From Ophiosphaerella korrae (Eukaryota; Ascomycota; Dothideomycetes; Pleosporales; Phaeosphaeriaceae): a stretch of 64,000 nucleotides of DNA. Below, piece by piece: positions 55,599 to 64,000 of this stretch. Where the stretch lies: NCBI GenBank assembly GCA_028456385.1, contig JALNQF010000068.1, positions 124,001 to 188,000 of the forward strand, given 5' to 3'. The first letter of the stretch is position 1; every line of letters starts with the position of its first letter. The notes under the pieces were generated by a model. The model worked only from the letters and a program-made list of their open reading frames with translations, was not told the origin of the DNA and did not search any database. The position numbers were made by a program, and so were the translations under genes.

Positions 55599-58500
55599 CC
55601 TTACTAATTTAGTTATTATAAGAAGTAAAGTATAAGTAGCGTATAGTCTAAGCTAATACAATAGTAGAAAGTTTAACTAAGAAAGAAAGTAAGCTACTTT
55701 AAGTACCTTTAAGTAGTTACAAATTAGATAATACTATATAGAAAGTAATTAAAGACTACCTAAACAACTTAATTTCTAAAAAAGAAGATATAAAGATAGT
55801 AATTAACACCTTAAAGATATAGAATAAGAAACTCTAGGACTACGTAAAATAAAATAAAGTATAGATTAAAGCTATTATTAAAGGATAAAACTAAATAGAA
55901 CTAATTATATAAAGACTAGAGATAAGTATAATAAAGAAGCTACTAAAGATACCTATACTTAAGAAGTTTAATAGAATAAAGAAAGTACTAAAACTTTTTA
56001 TAGTATTAGTATAACTCTAAATTAATATATAAGTACTATACTTTAATAGAGAAGATAAGAAAGTAATATATATTAGAATACACCTTAAATAAGATATAAT
56101 AAGATAGTTTAAACCTTACTAGATAGATTATATAATATATACTTAGATAAACTAGAAAGATAAAATAAAAGCTATCTTTAGAAGTTATAAATACTTTATA
56201 AAATAAATAAGAGTAGTATTTAAAGATATAAATATTACTTAATAAGCTAAAGAGAAGCTTAAAAAGCTTATATAAAATAAGAGTATTCCTAAATATATAT
56301 TATAGTTTAAATAACTATTATAAAATATAGAATAGAAAAAGCTATCTCTAATATTATAATTTAAATAAATACTAAACTTAAAGATATAATATAAAATAAT
56401 TTATATAAAAAAGCTAAGAATACTAGAAGCTCTAAAGTAATAGGTAATATAAATTAATAATAACTTCTAAGAATAAAGAAAGAATAAGTATAGAGTACCT
56501 ACCTAGAATTATAACAAGGAAGACTCTATAGTCTTTAACACTAATAAGGATAAAAAGAAAAGAAAGAATAAAGACTTTATATACTTTAATTATAGTAAGT
56601 TAGGATACTATATAAAGAACTACTAATTAAAATAGAAAAAAGATATAGTATAGTATAAATATAAGAAACTAAGACACTTTATAAAAGATTATAGAAGTAA
56701 AGACTCTAAGAAAGATAAAGAAACTTAGTTAAAAATAACTAAAAGAAGAAAAGAAGTACTAAAAGTATAGGCTAAACTTTAAAAAAAAGTAGCTAGGAGT
56801 AAAGAAGTATAATACGTAATACTCTATTAGGCCTTTTATTATAATAATAACTACTTTATATATCTTTTTAGTAAATAAAGAGTAAGATAGTTCCTATAAA
56901 AGTATAAAGTAGTAGTAATAAAAGAAAGTAGAATAAAAGTATAGCTAGAAGAAATAGCCTATATAATAGACTTACTATTAGAAGATTTAAAAGGAGAAGA
57001 GCTCTAGATACTTTTAATCTAGGCTAAAGTACTAGTACTAGATAAAGAGACTACTATAGCTACTTCTAAAGAACTATAAAGAAATAAAAAGTAAGTTAAT
57101 ATAAAAAATATAGAGTATACCTAGTTAAATATATATAGCTATAATAGCTATATAATATTAGATATAGTAGAATAAAATAAAGAATAGAAGTTTATTTAGA
57201 AATACTTACTAGTTATAAGTATAGAGGAAGCGTATAAAGACTAGAAAGAATATAATCCTAAAGTAATAAAGTTTATAATATTTTAATAATAGATAGAATA
57301 ATATATAGTTATAGTAAGAAGAATACTTATATAAAGAGAGTAGTAGTATTTTATAAGAAAAATATAATAGATTAATAAAGGTTATATACTATAAGTACTA
57401 ATAGTATACTATATTCTAGTAACTATAAGACCTAGTATAGATAGATACTAGGTAGGAGATAATAAAAGAATAGATCTAGAATATCTAGTATACTTAGAGA
57501 TAGTATAGATATTATACCTAAATTTAAATTACTACTTATATAGAGAAGTAAAAGTATAAAACTACTTATAGCTAAAAAGAGAAAAAAGATATAACTATAT
57601 AAGAGTAATCCTAAGAAAAGAAATTAAAAGTTAGGAAATAATTAAAATACCTAATAAAGAATATATATTAATTAGACTAAGACCTAAACTATTAAAAGAA
57701 TATATTAAAGGAAGGCTATAGTATAAATATACATAGAATAAATATCTAAAATATAAGAATAATAAATATAAAATAAGATAATAGCTATAAAAGAATAGAT
57801 AATTTAAAGAAAGACCTAAGTAAGAAAAGCTAGAAAGTATACTAGGCTTACGTATTACAAAAAAGAGAATATACTAAAGAAAAGAAGTATAATTAATAAT
57901 TAATAGTAAAGCTATAAAGAACTTTATATTAAAAAAGTTTATAGAAAACTAAAGAATAGAGTATATTATAAAAAGATACCCTTAATAATTAAGTATAATT
58001 AAAGGAAAACTATTCTAGAAACTTATTAAGTTTAAGATAGTACCTTTAATACTAAAACTAGAAAGACTAGAAATTAAGAATATAGTTATAGATATAATAA
58101 TAATTAATAATAAATAAGATATAATATTAGGAATACTATAGTTATAAATAACTAACCTAAGAATTAATTAGAGAATAGAGAAAATTAGCTACCTTAAAAG
58201 AGATATATTAAAAGCTAATATAACTATATATAAAGAATAGTTTATAAAAGAATATAAGAAATAAGAGAAATAACTTAGTAAACTAGATAACTACTTTCTA
58301 GAATATTAGCTATAGGACTTAGCAATAGAACTAGAAAAAAGAAAAAATATAAGATAGAGCCTAGTCTATAGAAAAATAGAGGAAAAACCTAAGATTAAGT
58401 AAATATTTATCTAGAATATATTAAAGAAAGAATAGATATAAGAATTAAAATCTATAATAGTATATAGACTTATATTTATAGATAAGAAAAAGATAGATAA

Positions 58501-61500
58501 TAAATAACTTTATAAAGATTTTAGAAAGATAAATATAATTATAAATAAATACTAATACCTTTTACTATATATTAAAAAGATATAAAATAGATTATAAAAG
58601 GCTTAAATCTTTATAAAACTAGGTATCTAAAACGCATACTACTAGATTAGAATTAAAAAAAGAGATAAATAGAAAACTATATTTAGAACGTAATATAAAC
58701 TATTTAAATACTTAGTTATACTATATAGACTAATAAACGTACTAGTAGTATTCTAAGAAAGAATTAATATAGTCTTAAGAAAGTACTTAGATATATTTAT
58801 ATTTATATACTTAGATAATATCTTTATATTCTTAGAAATAGAAGAAGAATACGTATAATATATATATAAAGTACTAGAAAAACTAGTAAAAAGTAAGCTA
58901 TTCTTTAAGATAAGAAAATATAAATTCTATACTAAAGAGATAGATTTCCTTAGATTTATTATAGAACTAGGAAAAATTAGGATTAACTTAAATAAGATTA
59001 GAGTAATCTAAGAATAGCTAATACCTAGGAATTTACAAGAGGTATAATAATTTTATAGACTAGTAAACTTCTATAAGAAATTAATAGTAGACTAGTCTAA
59101 GTTAATAGAACTACTAATAAACTTTATAAAAAAAGATATACTATTTAGTTAGATATATAAGTATAAAGAAGCCTTTAGCTAAATTAAATAGAGATTTATA
59201 GAAAACCTAGTAATTAAGATATATAACTTAGAACTACTAGTAATAGTAAAGATAGATATATCTAATTTAGTCTATAAAATAGTACTAATACATAAAGACC
59301 TAGATATAAAACAAGAATACTTAGTTAAATACTTTTCTAAGAAAATAAATCTAGTAGAGCTTAACTACCTAATTTATAATAAAGAAATACTAGTAATCTA
59401 TAAAGTATTTAAGTTATAAAGAGTATACTTATAAAGAGTAAAATACTAAATAAAAGTTTATATAGACTATAAGAACTTTATAAGATTTATAATAAATAAA
59501 GATTTATTATAATACTATATAAGATAGTAAAAGATCTTGTTAATATTTAATATAGAAATTATATATACTAAGAGTAAAGATAATTAATTTATAGATACTT
59601 TAAGTAAAAGACTAGATTTATAAAAAGAAGTAAATACTACTAGTATAGTTCTAGTTAAAAATAAAGAAAGATATCTAGTCTTAAATATACCTAAAATAGC
59701 AATAATACTTTAGAAGAAGACTAGTAAGCTAAATAAATAGATTTAAAAAGAAATAGAAAAAACTTCTAAAAAAATAAAAAAACTTAAAATTTAAAAAGAA
59801 ATTATAAAAGTATATAGAAGAATATATATACTAAGAAAAATATAAAGAGAGTTTATATAATAATTTTATAAACTACTAGTATATAGATATTAAAGTATTA
59901 ATAAAATATTAGATAGACTCTTAAGAAACTACTATATACTAAGAGTAAGATAACTAGTAATAGAAGTACTACAAGACTATATAGAATATTATAGAAATAA
60001 GTATAATAGATACGTACTATATAAAATACTATAACTAGTTAAGATACTAGAAAGACTATAGAGAGTTATAATAATAGACTTTATTATAAAGCTACTAAAG
60101 TCTAAAGACTTAATATTAAGAGTTAAGTATAATAAAATCCTAATAATAGTAGATAAGCTTATAAAGTATTTATACTTTAAGCTATATAAATAAAAAAGTA
60201 AGATAAAGGTTACTATATACTAGGTTCTAAGAACTATAATTAGCTAATATAGTATTCTAGATAAAATTATTATAGATAGAGATATAAGATTTATATGTAA
60301 ATTATAGGAAATAATAGTAGTATTATTAGGAATCTAGTATATAATATTAATAGTATACTACTTATAAATAGATAGATAATTAGAATATATAAACTAAATA
60401 GTAGAATAGTACTTAAGATACTATCTAAACTATAACTAGAATAATTAAGTATAGCTATTACTTATAGTTTAGTTAGTATATAATAGCGTAAAGAATATAG
60501 TAATAAGAGTATTTTTTTTTATAAACTATAGATTTAACCCTAATATATACTAGATACTAAAACTCTAAGTATTTTAGTCTTTAAGAGGAGAAAACTTTAT
60601 AAATAGACTTAAAGAGAAATATAATTAATTATAATAGGACGTAGAATTTCTCTAAGATTAGATAGTAAAGTACTATAATAAAAAGTACTAAAGAAGATTC
60701 TAATTTAGAGAGAGAGAAAAAGTATAGTTAGTATATAAGAATATTAAAAGTAAATAATTAAGCTTAAAACTAGACTATATAAAGATAAGACTATATAAAA
60801 TTAAAAAAGAAGTTATACTAGTTATATTTAAACTAAGACTACTAGATAAGATAAAGATATACTTAATATTCTATATAGTACTACTAGAGAAAGTACTATA
60901 AGAAGTAAAACTACTAGTATATAAAGTAGATATATATAGAGAATAAGAAAAATAAAAAGTTAAAGAAATCTTATAGTACTAGTTTTATAATAGAAGAAAC
61001 TACTATCTAGTAAAATAGATAAGTATAAATAAGAAAAGCTAACTATAAGAAGATATATAAAAACTAGAAGATAATCTTAACTACTTTAAAAAACTAGAAG
61101 AGTTCTAAAGTTAAAACCTTTTAGACTACTTAGTAGTAAATAGAGAAGACCTACGTTATTAGTAATAGGTAGAGAGGCGCTAGATACGCCTAATATAATA
61201 GGAACCTAAGTAGCCTCTATTATAGACTTAAAGTCTAGCTTAGACTCTAAGAAAATAGCTTATAAGATAAACTTCTTATTATTTAAAGCTTTTATCTTAT
61301 AAAAATAAGCTAAATAAGTATAGTTCTCTACCTATATACTTAGAATATAGTTATACTCCTTTTTAGCTTCTATAATCTATAATAATAGTTTATCTTAAGT
61401 ATAGTTAATAGCTCTCTCTATTATATCTAAGTACTAACGCGTAAATAAGCTTAATAAACTTATACTCTACTAAAAAGATACTAGATAAATTATAAACTAA

Positions 61501-61776
61501 ATAAGTATTAGTATAAATATATACTTTATAAGCCTTACTATACTTTAAAGAATAATAAACTAATAAAAAGTTAGAAAACTTATAATAAAAATAAAAAAAT
61601 ATTTTAATACTATAATATAATATATAGTTTACTAACTAAAAGTAATAAAGAGTAGATTTAATAAGTATAAAGATAAAGAATAAAGAACTTAATATTAATA
61701 AAAAAACTAGATTAATAATATTAGTTCTAGTAAAAGAAAATAAAAACCTATCTAAAGAAGAGAATAGTATTATAGG

Positions 61777-62226
61777 TATAATAAGAGAAATTAAGATAGA
61801 ACTAATTAGTCTTAACTTAGATACTAACAAAGTATAAGATAAGTAAAGTAATAACTTTAATTAGAAAACTACTTATAATTAAGATATATAGTACTAATCT
61901 ATAATTATATATAATAAATTAGTAGTAATTTATAATAACGTATAATAGATTAAGGTAATTTATAATTATATATAATAGATTAAAGTAATTTATAATATTA
62001 TATAAATAAATTAGTATAAGTATATAGTTAATATAATATATATTATTAGGATAGTATTAGTAATTTAATCCCTTAACTATAGAATACTAATACGTAATAT
62101 TATATATATAAATTAACTATTAATCTTAGTTATTATAGATTACTATACGAGCTTTTGTTATTAACTCTTAATCTACTAATACCTCTAAAGAATTACTTGT
62201 AGTTAATAATAGAGTAACTTATTATA
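61777..62226 (+). repeat. 3' LTR of the Ty3/Gypsy element
   Basis: About 450 bp, homologous to 55189-55598 but about 40 bp longer because it carries one more ~31-bp tandem unit. No clean target-site duplication could be confirmed around the element. Confidence 0.8.
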
Positions 62227-63101
62227 TATTTCTACGTTAATAAAATTTATACTTATCTAATTTAACTTTAATTTTAATACCTATAAATTTATAACTATAA
62301 ATCTTATACTATATTCTTTTAATCTAAAATGTTAATAGATTAATTCTATATATAGTTAAATAAAATTAAACTATAAATATAAATTATATAGTATATTTAT
62401 AACTTTTTATTTATAAACCTTTATACTTAAGTACTCTTTATACTATATACTCTATAATTTCGTTCCTTAAGGCTCTTTTAGTAAACCGGGGCCTAGGCGC
62501 TAGTTGCGCTTTCCTGTAATTTAATTACGCTAATGCAGCCGACCTGCACTGAAAAGCACGCTACGGCAAAAGGAGGCCATTCTATCTTCGAGCACGGGCC
62601 ACGGCCAAATTTCGCTGCCACGCGTTACCAAGGCTGCAGACTATACGCGCTCGCTTGACGAAAAAACTAGATTTTGGTTTATACGCGTTGACTTAGCAGA
62701 ACGGTAGCCGACTATACGTGCTGACGTGGTTGTAAATTAGGTTGTGGCTTATACATGCCGACTTAGTAGGAAGACCGTGAATTGACGGGCTAACAAAGCC
62801 GTTGGACCATTGGTCTGACAGGTTTGCGTACACTTCAGCCCCATCCAGCCTTCGGCTCTTCACAATCGACTGCAATCGAGAAATAAACTTGTTGAGGCTA
62901 GACTCGGCGTCAAAAACGGAGGAATGAATGGGATGTAGCCGGGTGCTAGGACGAGGCTCATTTACAAAGTTTAGTGTAGGGCATTCTGAAGGACAGTTGG
63001 CTGAGATTTATTATTTAAATCCAGACTGGCTTGCCAATGTTTGAAAAGACAACTCGAGCATCTCCTCTTGAATCATTTCCATTACCACACTTTAATCTAA
63101 T
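62227..63101. other. Junction of the AT-rich island with the esterase promoter
   Basis: AT-rich to about 62480, then mixed composition. No gene seen. A ~70-bp imperfect tandem duplication lies at 62639-62771. The region upstream of 63102 should contain the esterase promoter. Confidence 0.5.
62639..62771. repeat. Imperfect tandem duplication containing four TATACRYGYYGAC-like motifs
   Basis: Unit 1 (62639-62708) begins GACTATACGCGCTCGCTTGAC and unit 2 (from 62710) begins GACTATACGTGCTGACG. Each unit also contains an internal second motif (TTATACGCGTTGACTTAG; TTATACATGCCGACTTAG), making four related copies about 30-40 bp apart, 330-460 bp upstream of the esterase start codon. Confidence 0.65.
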
Positions 63102-64000
63102 ATGATTGGCTTCAACGCACTCGTTTTCGTGCTGGTGGTGGTCGGACCTGCCCAAGCACTTCGCTATATCGGCCGAGTCAACCCAGCTACAAAAGAGTTG
63201 ACCTGGTCACGCACCGGAGTGTCATTCACCTTCTCAGGAACCTCAGCGTCCATTGGATTTAGATTGAACGGCACGAACAGCGCCGAATTCATCGTAGATG
63301 GCAAATCAACGTATATTCCGAGCGTCAATGGCACCTCAATATCCACTCCAGCCGGCCTGAATCATGGGAGACACACAGTCGAGTTCCTCAAAAGTTCCGA
63401 AGCCCTCCTTGGTTCTATTTTCATTGGCTACATCCGCACCAACGGCCATTTTGAGCCAGATATCCCCGCCTCAAAGCGTAGGATCGAACTCGTTGGCGAC
63501 TCTATCACTTCAGGTTATGGCGTCGGCGATACATTTCCCTGCAACAACACAGCAGCCGTAGAAATCATCTCCCAGACCTACGGCGCCCTGACAGCGGAAG
63601 CAGTCAAGGCAGATATCAATATTATCTCATGGAGTGGGATTGGCATTGTACGCAACTTCTTTGATGAAGTAATGAACCCTATCATGCCAGTGCGATATAC
63701 AAAGTACGGTGCCCACGACGCCAATAACAGCTATACATTCTCCGAAGAGGACATCCCAGATGCCGTAGTCATCAATCTTGGAACCAATGACTTCAGTCAA
63801 GACGGTTCACGTCCTCAACTCAATGTTACCGAATACATAGCCGCCGTGGTCGAGTTTGTGCATTTTGTCCAGTCGAGTTATCACAGCGAACCTAGCTTCT
63901 TTCTCTTGAGTTCGCCGATGCTGGGCGACACTCCGAGAGACATGGTTAAAACAACGCAAATAAATGCCCTAAAGGAGGCGGTACTGCAGTTGGATGATAC
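63102..64000 (+). CDS. Secreted SGNH/CE2-type carbohydrate esterase (3' end beyond window)
   Basis: Frame open from the ATG at 63102 to the window edge: 299 codons, no intron seen. Residues 1-19 are a signal peptide ending PAQA. Residues ~22-120 form a beta-sandwich-like domain (RYIGRVNPATKELTWSRTGV, SASIGFRLNGTNSAEF) as in CE2 acetylxylan esterases. The SGNH hydrolase part follows: block I IELVGDSITSGYG with catalytic Ser134, a conserved Gly in SWSGIG, and block III GTNDF at 227-231. The catalytic His/Asp block lies beyond the window. CE2 enzymes remove acetyl groups from plant hemicellulose in the extracellular space. Several NxS/T sites suggest glycosylation. It is the first gene right of the transposon island. 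Substrate is inferred from family. Confidence 0.88.
   Translation, partial: MIGFNALVFVLVVVGPAQALRYIGRVNPATKELTWSRTGVSFTFSGTSASIGFRLNGTNSAEFIVDGKSTYIPSVNGTSISTPAGLNHGRHTVEFLKSSEALLGSIFIGYIRTNGHFEPDIPASKRRIELVGDSITSGYGVGDTFPCNNTAAVEIISQTYGALTAEAVKADINIISWSGIGIVRNFFDEVMNPIMPVRYTKYGAHDANNSYTFSEEDIPDAVVINLGTNDFSQDGSRPQLNVTEYIAAVVEFVHFVQSSYHSEPSFFLLSSPMLGDTPRDMVKTTQINALKEAVLQLDD

Larger units (their letters stand above)
55189..62226 (+). mobile_element. RIP-inactivated Ty3/Gypsy LTR retrotransposon with chromodomain (chromovirus)
   Basis: About 7.0 kb between and including two direct LTRs. Order of remnants, left to right: gag with a zinc knuckle at 56582-56623 in which the three Cys and the His codons all read TAC or TAT; protease active site at 57902-57910 reading N-S-K in place of D-S-G; reverse transcriptase core FIYLDNI at 58802-58822 where the second Asp codon is AAT; integrase with a DFIIKLLKS block starting at the first catalytic Asp (60077-60079); and a C-terminal chromodomain-like region near 60960-61110 (YYLVK followed by a stop). 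PR-RT-IN order plus chromodomain place it among fungal chromoviruses. All frames are broken by TAG/TAA codons and the changes are of the RIP type, so it cannot be active. It is a decayed fungal genomic transposon. Confidence 0.88.
52930..62480. mobile_element. AT-rich, RIP-mutated island of nested transposons
   Basis: Over about 9.5 kb the sequence is extremely AT-rich with very few CpA or TpG steps and abundant TpA, and no open frame is long enough to be a gene. The right edge is sharp near 62480, where mixed-composition DNA returns. Recognisable parts are annotated separately: pogo-like fragment, inverted LTR copy, an LTR fragment, an unclassified segment with direct and inverted repeats, and a Ty3/Gypsy element. 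The pattern is that of RIP followed by heterochromatin-like decay. Confidence 0.9.

Noticed and set aside
61636..61830. 64-codon hydrophobic frame near the 3' LTR
   Set aside because: Ile/Leu/Phe-rich output of AT-rich DNA; it overlaps the start of the LTR and has no coding support.
55180..62232. Target-site duplication around the Gypsy element
   Set aside because: The five bases flanking the inferred LTR ends do not match, and the ends are blurred by mutation; no duplication is claimed.
62480..62520. Right terminus of the pogo-like element at the GC-richer boundary
   Set aside because: GGGGCCTAGGCGCTAG superficially resembles the left end, but its reverse complement does not align with it beyond a few bases.

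Overview
The window is nuclear DNA of a filamentous ascomycete. The protein set, the very short GT-AG introns (about 44-62 bp, with CTAAC/CTGAC-like branch sites), the spacing of genes and the C-to-T decay of transposons (repeat-induced point mutation, RIP) all fit a Dothideomycete. Pleosporales is my best guess, inferred from protein resemblance only.

Layout. 1-947: 3' part of a Ran1/Sks1-like protein kinase (minus) with a long GC-rich leader/promoter containing a CCAAT cluster. 2.65-8.2 kb: gene-poor. 8.2-9.4 kb: multi-pass membrane protein (minus), followed by a MITE-like foldback element. 10.2-14.2 kb: F-BAR/SH3 cytokinesis protein (minus), divergent from NOT1, the CCR4-NOT scaffold (15.1-22.1 kb, plus). 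23.3-28 kb: minus-strand small genes, including a two-exon gene found by manual splicing, then RPC31. HSM3 (plus) diverges from RPC31. 30.0-32.0 kb: AT-rich decayed block next to a damaged or mis-modelled gene. 32.9-38.2 kb: ATS1/KTI13 (minus), RPS16 (plus), a ChAPs-family exomer cargo adaptor (minus). 38.2-44.3 kb: HIR3 (plus). 44.3-52.5 kb: accessory-looking DNA with a small cysteine-rich secreted protein, an intron-bearing tRNA-Tyr, an F-box gene and a frameshifted zinc-finger relic. 52.5-62.5 kb: AT-rich island of nested transposons: a pogo/Fot-like transposase fragment, LTR fragments and a RIP-destroyed Ty3/Gypsy chromovirus with both LTRs. 63.1-64.0 kb: start of a secreted CE2-type SGNH esterase, running off the window.

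Most genes are housekeeping (mRNA decay, Pol III, proteasome assembly, ribosome, tRNA modification, secretion, chromatin, septation) and form several head-to-head pairs with short shared promoters (RPC31/HSM3, ATS1/RPS16, ChAPs/HIR3, F-BAR/NOT1). The right third has a two-compartment look: a secreted cysteine-rich protein and a secreted esterase lie near a RIP-mutated transposon island, a setting where fungal effectors are often found. I did not find a clearly new multi-gene system. The points most worth checking are the secreted peptide with an acidic pro-region, the MITE-like element, the variable-number repeat inside the LTRs, the G-quadruplex-like 3' end of HSM3 and the two broken genes beside AT-rich DNA. 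Exon coordinates were derived by hand from splice sites and reading frame; no database search was run.
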